Positions 54,942 through 64,000 of a stretch of DNA of 64,000 nt are shown here, in pieces. This stretch comes from JAYSYM01 sp964543475 (GTDB lineage Bacteria; Bdellovibrionota; Bdellovibrionia; Bdellovibrionales; JAMPXM01): the NCBI GenBank assembly GCA_964543475.1, contig CAZIYJ010000002.1, positions 248,001-312,000 of the forward strand, written 5' to 3'. The translations under genes and the position numbers were made by a program. Position 1 is the stretch's first letter. Each line of letters starts with the position of its first letter. The notes under the pieces were generated by a model. The model was given only the letters and a program-made list of their open reading frames with translations. It was not told the DNA's origin and made no database searches.

Positions 54942-57170
54942 CTATGGATAGTAGAAGGCTCGGTCTGGAAGATTTCCGCCTGCGCCTAAACCACCCCAAA
55001 TCATCATACGCGTACCAAGCCAGACCGCAAGATGACCGTACCGGGCAGAGGGAACATTCGTCAAAGAGGTCGCCGTCCACGAGTCGGTAGTTGGATTGTA
55101 AGCAGCGCCACTATTGTAAGTGGTACTGTTTTCGCCACCCCATACAACCATTTTTGAGCCTGTCCATACAGCGGTATGAAAACTTCGCGCTACAGGAGCA
55201 TTAGTCGTGGTAGTCGTTGTCCAACTGTCGGCAACTGGATCGTACTGCCCTCCGGTATTTGAATAAATACCTCCCCACACAACCATTTTTGATCCTGTCC
55301 AGACTGCAGTGTGGGCAACTCTTCCCGTTGGCGCGCCAGTAGTAGTAGTTGATTGCCATGTATTTAAACTCGGGTCGTAACGTCCGCCTGTATTCAAGTT
55401 GTTTGAACCGTCGAAACCACCCCAAACAATCATTTTCGATCCAGTCCAAACTGATTTGTGGCTATCTCTAGCCGCAGGTGCACTCGCCGTTGCCATTGCA
55501 GACCAAGTATCTGTGGCAGGTTCGTACTGTGCTCCTGTGTTTGTGTGGCCACCCGGATCAGTGCCACCCCAAAAAATTATTTTTGTACCAATCCCCAGAG
55601 CCGAATGCTGAAACCGTTCGGTTGGCGCACCGGTTGTAGTCGCGGCTGCCCAGGTATCAGTCGCAGGGTTGTATAGCGATCCTGCTGCAAGCGAAAAACT
55701 AATTGGAGTACCAGACGCATCGATGTCAAGTCCTCCCCAAACTACAAATCTTGAACCTCCCCAGCCGCCAGCCATGTAGGCTTTCGCGTCCGGCGCTCCT
55801 GTTGTAGTCATTGGAGACCAAGTGTCTGTTGAAGAATCATAGACTGAGCCTGAGTTCGTGCAAACAAATGCTCCGGTAATTCCGTCGTAAGGGCATGTGC
55901 CCCAAACAATATATTTCGAACCCGTCCATGCCGTGATCAACTGATCGTTGAATGTTACGCCGCCTGTTTCGGCAAGACTCGTAGCAGTCCATGTATCAGT
56001 TGAGGAGTTGTATCTTCCACCAGAGTTTGAAGCAGAAGAAACATACTCGCCTCCTCCCCAAACAATCATTTCTGTCCCTGACCAAATAGCTGTGAAGTTG
56101 ACTCTCTCTGTAGGAGCGCCCGTCAAATTTGTATAGGTCCATGTGTTGCCTGTTGGGTCATACAATCCGCCGTCGTAGAAGCCGGTCAATCCGTCTCTTC
56201 CACCCCAAACGATCATCTTAGAGCCATCCCAAACAGCCTGATGTAATTCTCGCGCAGGCGGCGCTCCAACAGTGTCCGTCGCTACCCAAGAGTTTGCTCC
56301 AGGATTATAAACGCCGCCGCTCAACATCGCACCAGATGAAGAATCTCCACCCCAAACAATCATTCGTGAGCCAGTCCAAACTGCCGTATGTTTTTCTCTT
56401 GCTAGAGGACCACCGATTGCCGCCGTTGCAGTCCAACTGTCTAGAGTCGGATCATATTGGCCACCGGTGGCGACTTCAGAACCTGCCGAACGTCCGCCCC
56501 AAACAATCATTTTGGAACCAGTCCAAACTGCAGTGTGCCAGTATCTCCCGGTCGGTGCTCCAGTCGTCGTTGTTGCAGTCCACGTGTCGTTACTCGGATC
56601 GTACTGCCCACCTGTATTGTCAGCACCACTCCAGACAATCATTTTTGTACCGGTCCACACTGCAGGAGTATTGTATCGAGCTGAAGGAGCTCCCGTGAGA
56701 GAGGTACTTGTCCAAGTATCAGTTGCTGGGTTGTATCTCCCGCCAGTATTTGTTCCGATGCCGGTACACGTAGTGTTACCGCCCCAGACAATCATTTCGG
56801 TTCCAGACCAAACTGCAGTTGAATCACAACGAGCACTTGGCGCACCTGTCGTTGTCACAGTCGCCCACGTGTTTGTGACAGGGTCATAAGCCGCACCAGT
56901 GTTATAAAGTAAACTGAGATTGGAGTCTTCTCCGCCCCAGATAATCATCTTCGAGCCAGTCCAAACGGCGACATGGCGCGCACGTGCATCTAACGAAAAA
57001 TCTCCGCGCACCCACGTGTCGGTCGGTCCCGCGCTAGTGTTTGCTTTCCAAAATCCGATCGGCATCATTTGCGATCGACTGATCACGGGCCAAAATGCTG
57101 CTCCCGATGAAACGAGAAACAACAAAATGAAAAATCCCTGATTGAATTTGTGATTTAAAAATTTCACCAT
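54942..57170 (-). CDS. Secreted kelch-repeat beta-propeller protein
   Basis: 742 aa from ATG 57170 (a GTG at 57176 is also possible). Signal sequence (MVKFLNHKFNQGFFILLFLVSS), then 14 kelch-like repeats of about 50 residues with the pattern HTAVWTGSKMIVWGG...YDPxTDTWT, enough for two seven-bladed propellers. It begins 12 nt after the stop of the giant fibre gene, so they are probably one transcript. Likely an extracellular binding protein. Confidence 0.85.
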   Translation of the reverse strand: MVKFLNHKFNQGFFILLFLVSSGAAFWPVISRSQMMPIGFWKANTSAGPTDTWVRGDFSLDARARHVAVWTGSKMIIWGGEDSNLSLLYNTGAAYDPVTNTWATVTTTGAPSARCDSTAVWSGTEMIVWGGNTTCTGIGTNTGGRYNPATDTWTSTSLTGAPSARYNTPAVWTGTKMIVWSGADNTGGQYDPSNDTWTATTTTGAPTGRYWHTAVWTGSKMIVWGGRSAGSEVATGGQYDPTLDSWTATAAIGGPLAREKHTAVWTGSRMIVWGGDSSSGAMLSGGVYNPGANSWVATDTVGAPPARELHQAVWDGSKMIVWGGRDGLTGFYDGGLYDPTGNTWTYTNLTGAPTERVNFTAIWSGTEMIVWGGGEYVSSASNSGGRYNSSTDTWTATSLAETGGVTFNDQLITAWTGSKYIVWGTCPYDGITGAFVCTNSGSVYDSSTDTWSPMTTTGAPDAKAYMAGGWGGSRFVVWGGLDIDASGTPISFSLAAGSLYNPATDTWAAATTTGAPTERFQHSALGIGTKIIFWGGTDPGGHTNTGAQYEPATDTWSAMATASAPAARDSHKSVWTGSKMIVWGGFDGSNNLNTGGRYDPSLNTWQSTTTTGAPTGRVAHTAVWTGSKMVVWGGIYSNTGGQYDPVADSWTTTTTTNAPVARSFHTAVWTGSKMVVWGGENSTTYNSGAAYNPTTDSWTATSLTNVPSARYGHLAVWLGTRMMIWGGLGAGGNLPDRAFYYP

Positions 57171-57182
57171 GCGCACACCAGA

Positions 57183-60100
57183 TTAGAACGGAACATACGA
57201 CACCCATAAAGTCGTGCCGTCATAGATTGCTGTGTACACTACTCCGGCAAGAGCAACTCCGCCTGTGTAACCACTCGGAAGTTTTACGTTCGTCGTCGCA
57301 CCATTTAAATGAATTGTAGAACACGTCGTTGTCGCATTCGGAATTGTAACAGTAAACGAACCACCAGCTGCCACGTTGGTGAAATCAAGAGTACCGCAAG
57401 CGCCTGAGGCTGCTGTCGCTCGAATCATATTCGATGCCGAGAAATCAACAGTCACAGCAGAGAGCGCATCTGCGTCTGTCGTAACACCCGCTATCATACG
57501 ACCACTTGCTTTGATATTGCCGGCAACATCAAGTTTTTCTACGGCAGTCATTCCGATTCCAACATTACCTGAAGAATCAATTCTCACCTTTTCAGTACCA
57601 TTCGTAGCGAAACCCAGAATATCGGCTCCGATTCGGTAAATACCAGAGTTCGAATCAGCCGAAAACGAAATTGCAGGTAACGCTGCTGTTCCGTCAGTGA
57701 AATTTGTTTTACGAAGCATGTTGTTGACCGATGTGCCGAAATTAGCCGACTCAGAGCCACCAGTCATAATTGAAACTGTATTTGAAACTGTGCTTACAAG
57801 CCCAGTGTCTGGATCTCCGTTAAACGTTAATCCCCCCGTGCCCAGTGCTCCCTGAAGAAGAACCATAGTATCAGTCATCGGCACTGTACCATCAGCTTTG
57901 AAATCTCCGGTGCCTGTCGCCGCCGCAACCCAAGACAGCGCGCCAGTATTATCAGATTGTAAAACCATGTTTGATCCAGGCATCGCTGCCGGCCAAACAT
58001 AAGTTCCTGAAGTTACTGTTGCAGGTGCCGCGAAAGTTACGATTCCTGAAGTTGAACCTGAAAGTCCGAGAGTACCAGCAACATCAAGCAATGCATCTGG
58101 AGATGTATCCCCGATTCCGACGTTACCTGTTGAAACGATGCGCATGCGTTCGTTTCCATCTGCAGTGCCTGCGGTATAGAATCGAATCGGTGCAGCAGCC
58201 TGCTGAGAAACAATTGAAAGTCCACCTGCTCCGCCTGCCGAAAGCGCGCCACCAGCCTGCTGTGCTGAACCGTTGCTCGTAGCAGAATCTCCATACTGAT
58301 AGATTCCTGTAGTATTGAGATTGCTCTGAGCTTCAACGGCTGCTGATGCGCCTACCGCGCCATTAGGATTGCGCATCACTATTCTGCTAGCTCCAGTTGA
58401 GGAAGTGGTTATGCCCAGTGCCGCAGCCAACACTCCGTTACCAATCTGTACATTGCCGCTAACAGGCTGTAGAACTAGAGTTCCCTTAGTGGCATGCGAA
58501 GTAGAATCGAGAGTCAGACCCCCGCCAGATGTTGAGTTGCCAAAGATAGTGTTGCCACCCATCTTAAGAGTTCCAGTCATTGGCACTGTACCGTTAGCTA
58601 AGAAATCACCACTGCCACCACCAGCAACCCAACTCAAAGCACCAGTGTTGTCAGATTGTAAAACCATGTTTGATCCAGGCATCGCTGCCGGCCAAACATA
58701 AGTTCCTGAAGTCACTGTTGCTGGTGCTGCGAAAGTTAAAGTTCCTGATGTTGAACCTGAAAGGCCAAAAGTTCCTGCAACATCAAGCAATGCATCTGGA
58801 GTTGTATCTGAGATACCGATGTTACCATTACCCTTTACCGTCATATACGGCGATGAATCATTTTCGATCTGCAATACTGTTTCAGTCGCACCTAGAGCTT
58901 GATAGCCAGTACCGTTCTGTTTGTAACTGCGAAGGAGAACTGCAGCGGTACCTGCCGCCGGTGTTGCTGAACCCAGGAAACCCTGAATAGCAGCGCCGTA
59001 AGCGTTTCCATCATCATTAAATCCTTGCATCAAAAGGCCGCCTCTAAGAGCGCTATAGGTCATCACTCGACCGCCAACATTTGCCGGAACGACACTGGTC
59101 ATGCCATGGCTTACGTTACTGTGAGATAAAGCCATTGATGGATTCCCACCGACGTTTCCCGCAGCCGGAGATATTTCAAGTTCGTACTGAGGAGCCGATG
59201 TACCGATACCCACTAAACCATTATCAAGGACGCGCATTCTCTCGCCACCAGCTGTTGATAAAACTAAATTATCCGCTGTTTGAGCTGAGATCCCGGTGTT
59301 TGTATCTCCAGCAAAAGTTAAACCTGGTAACGCTGCAGTTCCCGCAAGCGAACGCAAAGGACCTGTCATCGCAACTGATCCGTCTGCCAAGAAATCTCCA
59401 GAGCCACCGGCAGCAACCCAAGAAAGTGCGCCGGTGTTGCTTGATTGTAAAACCATGTTCGATGCTGGCATTGCCGCCGGCCAAACGTATGTCCCCGAAG
59501 TGACTGTTGCTGGTGCCGCAAAAGTTACGATGCCTGATGTAGAACCCGAAAGACCAAATGTACCTTGCACATCAAGCAATGCATCCGGAGATGTATCTCC
59601 GATACCCACGTTACCATTAGATCCGATGCGCATACGCTCTTGACCAGCACCGTTGTCATAGAGAGTGTCAGTGAAGAAACGTATATCTGTCGCAGCATTT
59701 CCCGAGCCAGAATTACCGCCAACCGAAATAATATTTTGTGTCGCATTGGACTCAGCCTTAATCATAATTACTGGAGGCTGCGAATTTTCATAGTGTGGCG
59801 CGCCGATCGCACCAGTTTTAGTGATCGAATCCGTGCGAATTTCATCGCCAGTGTCAGCGCCAATTACCATCCCCACAAAGCTATCGCTGATATCTAGCGC
59901 AACCTGTGGTGACGGATTTTTGATACCAACTTTTCCGCTATTACTAATCACAAACGGAGTCGTGTCAGTTCCTGTGTCGTTTACAACAAATGAATTTACC
60001 GTACCTGTGTTGGTAATCGATAACACATTTGTGCCTGTCACCGAGATATCTGTCGAAGCATCAAGAACAAGCGAATCACTTAAATCGGTGAAATTAAGTG

Positions 60101-63100
60101 AATCAGCCGCGATTGATCCACCACCAGCTACCCATGACAACACACCAGTGTTGTCAGACTGAAGAACCATGTTCGAACCCGGCATAGCCGCCGGCCAAAC
60201 ATAAGTTCCAGAAGTTACTGTCGCTGGTGCTGCAAAAGTTAATGTTCCTGATGTCGAACCTGAAAGTCCGAGAGTGCCAGCAACATCAAGCTTAGCATCT
60301 GGAGTATCATCGCCAATACCAACATTGCCTGTTCCGAACACTGCGGCAGTGCCAACTCCAGTACCAAAAATCAAATTACCAATATTAAGTTGATCATTGC
60401 CTGTAGGCGATATGACATCAACACGACCGATTGTAATATTGTTTCCGCCGGTCGTGATATTCTGACCCGCTAAATGACCAATGGCTGTATTGCCGTCACC
60501 AGTTGTTAGACCGCTCATCACCTGATAACCAACTGCCGTGTTCGAAGAAGCAGTTGTCGCATTTTGAATGGCGCGATGTCCGAGTCCTGTGTTTTGATTT
60601 CCCGTTGTTGACGCGATAAGAGCAAAGGTACCAACAGCAACGTTTGCACTTCCAGTCGTACTAGCGGTAAGAGTACCGTTACCAACTGCGACGTTACCAG
60701 TCGTCGAACCGTTATTAACTTTCAATGCCCCTTGGCCAATCGCAGTTAAGAATGATGATGTAGTGTTTGTTAGGAGAGCTTCACGACCAATTGCCGTATT
60801 GTTCTCTCCAGTTGTATTCGCTGCCAACGCATTAAAACCGAAAGCAGTATTTTTGAAAATTCCTCCGCCACCCGAACCAACAGTGAGCGTTCTAATTTTT
60901 GCATCGCCGCCACTGACTTCAAATTTCGCTGTTGGAACAGCAATACCAACACCAACGTTACCATCAGCATCAACAACAAACGGTGAAGCGTCACCGTTAG
61001 CATCATTCACTCTAAACGAATCACCAGTACCTTCATTATTTACTAATAGTGAATACGCTTGACCACTTGGCGCAGTAATCGATGTTGAGGCGTCGAGCAC
61101 TAACGAGTCACTCAGCTTGTCAAAGTTAAGAGCATCATCTGCAATCGAAGATGCACCACCCGCGCCAAGAGCAATTTCTACCCCTGCGTCGTCCATAAAA
61201 TAAAGTTTCGAGTCAGCAGACTTCACATAGATTTTTCCGTAGTTCGCGGTCAACGATGGGGCTGCAGTTTCGCGAAGAGACGTCACCCCCTCAACAGTTA
61301 ACAACTGATTCGGCGAAGCTGTGCCAACTCCGACGTTGCCGTTAGACAAGATTCTCATTCGCTCTGAAGATGTAGTGTTGTTACCCTTGGTGTGGAACTG
61401 CAAATTACCACCGAAGCCGTTTCCGCCACCAGCACCTTCTAAAACGCTGGCAATGTGAGCGACCGCTTTATGTGTGGCTGCAGAACCGTTATTTTTCGAT
61501 GTAAATAAAATTTTTCCAATATCCCAACCAGTTGTTTCGCTAGTTCGAGACGATCCTACACTAATCACCCCATAGTTTAGTGAGTTAGCCCCCGAGTTTC
61601 CTATCGCATGGATTGAACCGCCAACTGCCGTCGACATTTGGCTAACATCGCTCTTAACTGTCGTCCAGGGGTTGTCTGGTCCAACCATAAGACTGGTTCG
61701 ATGATTCAAGCGCATTTGCTCTGTGAACGAACTAAACGCATGTGTTCCAAAAGTGAGATGACCCTGATGAGAAGATGGTCCGGTGTTACCGTTAATCGCT
61801 GCCCCAATATAACCATACCGAACTGGAGCAGCACCATCAGTATTCATATTGAATGAAATTCTAACTTCGTCGCCGACCGTGTTGCGATTATTTCTAATTG
61901 TAAGTGGATAATCGAATCCTGCTGCTGTCGAAGTATTTTCAACAATAGCACCGCCGACGACGGTGTCTGCTGAGCGAACATGTAAACTTGTTTCCGGCGA
62001 CGCAGTTCCAATGCCGACGTTACCACCCGCGTTGATGACGAATGGAGATGTATCGCCGGCCTCATCGTTAACTAACAACGAATTTCCGGTTCCAGTGTTC
62101 GTGATTGAAAGAACTTCTATACCGTCAGCCGCGATATCAGTTGAAGCATCGAGTGCGAGAGTATCGCTTAAATCAGTAAAGTTCAGTGAGTCCGCGACAA
62201 TCGAAGCAGTTCCAGCTGATGATAAATCTACGATGCTACCAGAAGGGTCCATGTACTTAAGTTTATTGCTATCGCTGCTATCAACATAAATTTTGCCGTA
62301 GTTAGCTGTTGCTGCGGGAGCAGCAACTGCACGAAGCGAAGTTGCACCTTCGACTGTTAACAATTGATTCGGTGTCGTGGTGCCAATACCAACGAGGCCA
62401 GAAGCATCGATCACAAAAGGAGAAGCGTCAGCAGCTTCGTCGCCGACGAATAAAGAATTTCCAGTACCTTCGTTAACGATCGAAAGCGCGTAGGCCTGGC
62501 CACTTGGCGCAGAGATCGAAGTCGAAGCATCAAGAGCTAATGTATCAGATAGATCAGTAAAGTTAAGTGAGTCAGCAGCGATTGAAGTAGTCGGAGTGTA
62601 ATACTCCCACGCTGTGTCGACTGCATTCCAGCGAATAGATTGCCCGTTCTGACCCGCAGCAGGAGCCGCTGGCGCAAGCGGAACAGTTCCGGGCAATCGA
62701 CCGGCAGCTAAAGTTCCAGATGCAATGTTCGATGCATTAAGCGCTGTTAAATTAACACCGCTCACCGCTGGCAATTCTGCAGAACCGTTAAGTTTCACGA
62801 TCTGGTTGTTACCTGTACCAACATTTAGAGTTAATTCTGGAGTCGTCGTATTATTCGTAATTGCAATATCTGTATTAGCAGATGTGACAGTCGATACTGT
62901 TCCACTCCCCGAGCCCGCAGTGAAGTATTCCCAATCGCCCGACGTATTGTTCCAACGAATTGATTGACCGTCTTGTCCTGCAGCTGGAACAGCCAAATCT
63001 TTAGTAACAAGCTTTCCATCTACATACGTGCGCTCTGCTGCATCACCAGCGTCAACGTAAGATTTCAATGCAACGTTTGCACTTAATCTTGCGTCAGCGA

Positions 63101-64000
63101 GAGTTCCTGAAGCGATGTTCGAAGCATTAAGCGCAGTTAAATTAACGCCACTCACCGCAGGTAATTCTGCCGAGCCGTTTAATTTAACGATTTGGTTATT
63201 ACCAGTACCCGTGTTGATTGTTAGTACCGGAGTCGTCGTCGTAGTTGCAAACGAAGCATCAGTATTTGCAGAAGTCACTTCAGTGACTGAACCGTTTCCT
63301 GTTCCTGCAGTGAAATATTCCCAATCGCCAGATGTATTATTCCAACGAATCGACTGACCATCTTGTCCCGCTAATGGAACCGCCAAATCTTTAGTTACTA
63401 ATTGCAAGTCACCAGCATCGACATACGATTTCAAAGCTACGTTTGCACTTAATCTTACGTCAGCAAGTGTGCCCGAAGCGACATTCGAAGCATTCAGCGC
63501 AGTTAAGTTAACACCACTCACTGCTGGCAATTCTGCCGAGCCATTAAGTTTTACGATCTGGTTGTTACCTGTACCAACATTTAGAGTTAATTCTGGAGTC
63601 GTAGTATTATTCGTAATTGCAATGTCTGTGTTCGCAGAAGTAACTGTCGATACTGTTCCGCTACCCGATCCAGCTGTGAAATATTCCCAATCTCCAGAAG
63701 TGTTATTCCAACGAATTGACTGACCGTCTTGGCCCGCAGCCGGAACAGCTAAATCTTTCGTTACTAATTTTCCGTCAACATATGTTCGCTCTGCTGCATC
63801 ACCAGCATCAACGTAAGATTTCAATGCTACGTTCGCTGACAATCGAGCATCATTTAATGTGCCAGAAGCGATGTTCGATGCATTGAGCGCAGTCAAATTA
63901 ACGCCGCTCACTGCTGGCAATTCTGCCGAACCGTTAAGTTTCACGATCTGATTGTTACCCGTACCAGAATTTAAAGTAATTACTGGAGTCGTCGTAGTCG
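57183..64000 (-). CDS. Giant secreted fibre protein, mosaic adhesive trimer type (fibre 3, N-terminus outside window)
   Basis: At least 2,271 aa; the frame is open to the right edge, so the ATG and signal peptide lie outside. From the N-terminal side: about 3.4 copies of a ~130-residue collar unit (see repeat at 62700), GNVGIGT-type stalk segments, a YadA-head-like NTAIG block (~60400-60860), then several GLSGSTSG...TFAAPATVTSGTYVWPAAMP modules (near 57930, 58630, 59420 and 60150), stalk segments, and a C-terminal Cys-containing tip ending VVYTAIYDGTTLWVSYVPF. The tip matches that of fibre 2. Prey or surface binding is inferred. Followed by the kelch and SurA-like genes. Confidence 0.85.
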   Translation of the reverse strand, partial: TTTTPVITLNSGTGNNQIVKLNGSAELPAVSGVNLTALNASNIASGTLNDARLSANVALKSYVDAGDAAERTYVDGKLVTKDLAVPAAGQDGQSIRWNNTSGDWEYFTAGSGSGTVSTVTSANTDIAITNNTTTPELTLNVGTGNNQIVKLNGSAELPAVSGVNLTALNASNVASGTLADVRLSANVALKSYVDAGDLQLVTKDLAVPLAGQDGQSIRWNNTSGDWEYFTAGTGNGSVTEVTSANTDASFATTTTTPVLTINTGTGNNQIVKLNGSAELPAVSGVNLTALNASNIASGTLADARLSANVALKSYVDAGDAAERTYVDGKLVTKDLAVPAAGQDGQSIRWNNTSGDWEYFTAGSGSGTVSTVTSANTDIAITNNTTTPELTLNVGTGNNQIVKLNGSAELPAVSGVNLTALNASNIASGTLAAGRLPGTVPLAPAAPAAGQNGQSIRWNAVDTAWEYYTPTTSIAADSLNFTDLSDTLALDASTSISAPSGQAYALSIVNEGTGNSLFVGDEAADASPFVIDASGLVGIGTTTPNQLLTVEGATSLRAVAAPAATANYGKIYVDSSDSNKLKYMDPSGSIVDLSSAGTASIVADSLNFTDLSDTLALDASTDIAADGIEVLSITNTGTGNSLLVNDEAGDTSPFVINAGGNVGIGTASPETSLHVRSADTVVGGAIVENTSTAAGFDYPLTIRNNRNTVGDEVRISFNMNTDGAAPVRYGYIGAAINGNTGPSSHQGHLTFGTHAFSSFTEQMRLNHRTSLMVGPDNPWTTVKSDVSQMSTAVGGSIHAIGNSGANSLNYGVISVGSSRTSETTGWDIGKILFTSKNNGSAATHKAVAHIASVLEGAGGGNGFGGNLQFHTKGNNTTSSERMRILSNGNVGVGTASPNQLLTVEGVTSLRETAAPSLTANYGKIYVKSADSKLYFMDDAGVEIALGAGGASSIADDALNFDKLSDSLVLDASTSITAPSGQAYSLLVNNEGTGDSFRVNDANGDASPFVVDADGNVGVGIAVPTAKFEVSGGDAKIRTLTVGSGGGGIFKNTAFGFNALAANTTGENNTAIGREALLTNTTSSFLTAIGQGALKVNNGSTTGNVAVGNGTLTASTTGSANVAVGTFALIASTTGNQNTGLGHRAIQNATTASSNTAVGYQVMSGLTTGDGNTAIGHLAGQNITTGGNNITIGRVDVISPTGNDQLNIGNLIFGTGVGTAAVFGTGNVGIGDDTPDAKLDVAGTLGLSGSTSGTLTFAAPATVTSGTYVWPAAMPGSNMVLQSDNTGVLSWVAGGGSIAADSLNFTDLSDSLVLDASTDISVTGTNVLSITNTGTVNSFVVNDTGTDTTPFVISNSGKVGIKNPSPQVALDISDSFVGMVIGADTGDEIRTDSITKTGAIGAPHYENSQPPVIMIKAESNATQNIISVGGNSGSGNAATDIRFFTDTLYDNGAGQERMRIGSNGNVGIGDTSPDALLDVQGTFGLSGSTSGIVTFAAPATVTSGTYVWPAAMPASNMVLQSSNTGALSWVAAGGSGDFLADGSVAMTGPLRSLAGTAALPGLTFAGDTNTGISAQTADNLVLSTAGGERMRVLDNGLVGIGTSAPQYELEISPAAGNVGGNPSMALSHSNVSHGMTSVVPANVGGRVMTYSALRGGLLMQGFNDDGNAYGAAIQGFLGSATPAAGTAAVLLRSYKQNGTGYQALGATETVLQIENDSSPYMTVKGNGNIGISDTTPDALLDVAGTFGLSGSTSGTLTFAAPATVTSGTYVWPAAMPGSNMVLQSDNTGALSWVAGGGSGDFLANGTVPMTGTLKMGGNTIFGNSTSGGGLTLDSTSHATKGTLVLQPVSGNVQIGNGVLAAALGITTSSTGASRIVMRNPNGAVGASAAVEAQSNLNTTGIYQYGDSATSNGSAQQAGGALSAGGAGGLSIVSQQAAAPIRFYTAGTADGNERMRIVSTGNVGIGDTSPDALLDVAGTLGLSGSTSGIVTFAAPATVTSGTYVWPAAMPGSNMVLQSDNTGALSWVAAATGTGDFKADGTVPMTDTMVLLQGALGTGGLTFNGDPDTGLVSTVSNTVSIMTGGSESANFGTSVNNMLRKTNFTDGTAALPAISFSADSNSGIYRIGADILGFATNGTEKVRIDSSGNVGIGMTAVEKLDVAGNIKASGRMIAGVTTDADALSAVTVDFSASNMIRATAASGACGTLDFTNVAAGGSFTVTIPNATTTCSTIHLNGATTNVKLPSGYTGGVALAGVVYTAIYDGTTLWVSYVPF
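62700..64000. repeat. Tandem ~390-bp repeats in the fibre 3 gene
   Basis: Three full copies and part of a fourth of a unit encoding KLNGSAELPAVSGVNLTALN, SYVDAGD and GQSIRWNN segments, with over 90% similarity by eye. These are natural sites for slippage or unequal crossing-over, which would lengthen or shorten the fibre. More copies may lie past the right edge. Confidence 0.85.

Noticed and set aside
1..64000. Prophage origin for the fibre genes
   Set aside because: Tail-fibre-like motifs are present, but no capsid, terminase, portal, lysis or integrase genes accompany them, and the proteins have signal peptides.
1..64000. CRISPR array, tRNA or rRNA genes
   Set aside because: No regularly spaced short repeats and no cloverleaf or rRNA sequence were recognised by eye.

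Overview
The window looks like chromosome from a Bdellovibrio-and-like predator (Bdellovibrionota), with base composition in the mid-40s % GC by eye. The lineage call rests on four things. There are three giant secreted fibre proteins built like the chimeric fibres (mosaic adhesive trimers) known from Bdellovibrio. There is a c-di-GMP-I riboswitch with no gene after it, as in the Bdellovibrio merRNA. There is a Bat/MoxR operon, and there are several secreted wall enzymes. No tRNA, rRNA, CRISPR array, prophage or replication origin was seen.

Layout. 1-12.6 kb (minus strand): a fibre gene (8817-12566), a 28-repeat beta-propeller gene (4610-8842), then a second fibre gene that runs off the left edge. 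12.7-13.1 kb: the orphan c-di-GMP riboswitch RNA on the plus strand. 13.1-17.9 kb: a TPR/winged-helix regulator, an amidoligase-like secreted protein, a small secreted protein and an MltD-like transglycosylase. 18-31 kb (minus strand): an overlapping ten-gene operon, MoxR - DUF58 - membrane protein - BatA - BatB - BatC-like - BatD - two membrane glycosyltransferase-like proteins - Slt. 31-33.7 kb (plus strand): an M48-like protein without its zinc motif, DUF1844 and HtrA/DegQ. 33.7-36.7 kb: an HD-GYP response regulator with a PAS histidine kinase. 36.8-43.2 kb: a 3D-domain lipoprotein, an LytM-like protein, small envelope proteins and an AbgT transporter. 43.3-51.1 kb (plus strand): a damaged PAP2 gene, then five prepilin-like genes, four of them a tandem duplication of a two-gene unit whose C-terminal ends differ. 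51.1-54.1 kb: a RAYT (REP-associated tyrosine transposase) gene with matching 25-nt repeats placed directly after stop codons, a PA14-like lipoprotein and a DUF3445 protein. 54.1-64 kb (minus strand): a third fibre gene (5' end outside the window), a 14-repeat kelch propeller and a SurA-like chaperone.

How it fits together. The most interesting content is the surface arsenal. Twice, a giant fibre gene is followed at once by a secreted beta-propeller gene; the second case also carries a SurA-like periplasmic factor. Three prepilin genes and two fibre genes carry sigma-28 (FliA)-like promoter boxes ending 6-7 nt before the start codon and no Shine-Dalgarno sequence. This predicts motility-sigma control and leaderless translation. 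c-di-GMP signalling appears twice, as the riboswitch and as the HD-GYP regulator. Everything here was read by eye; no homology search was run.
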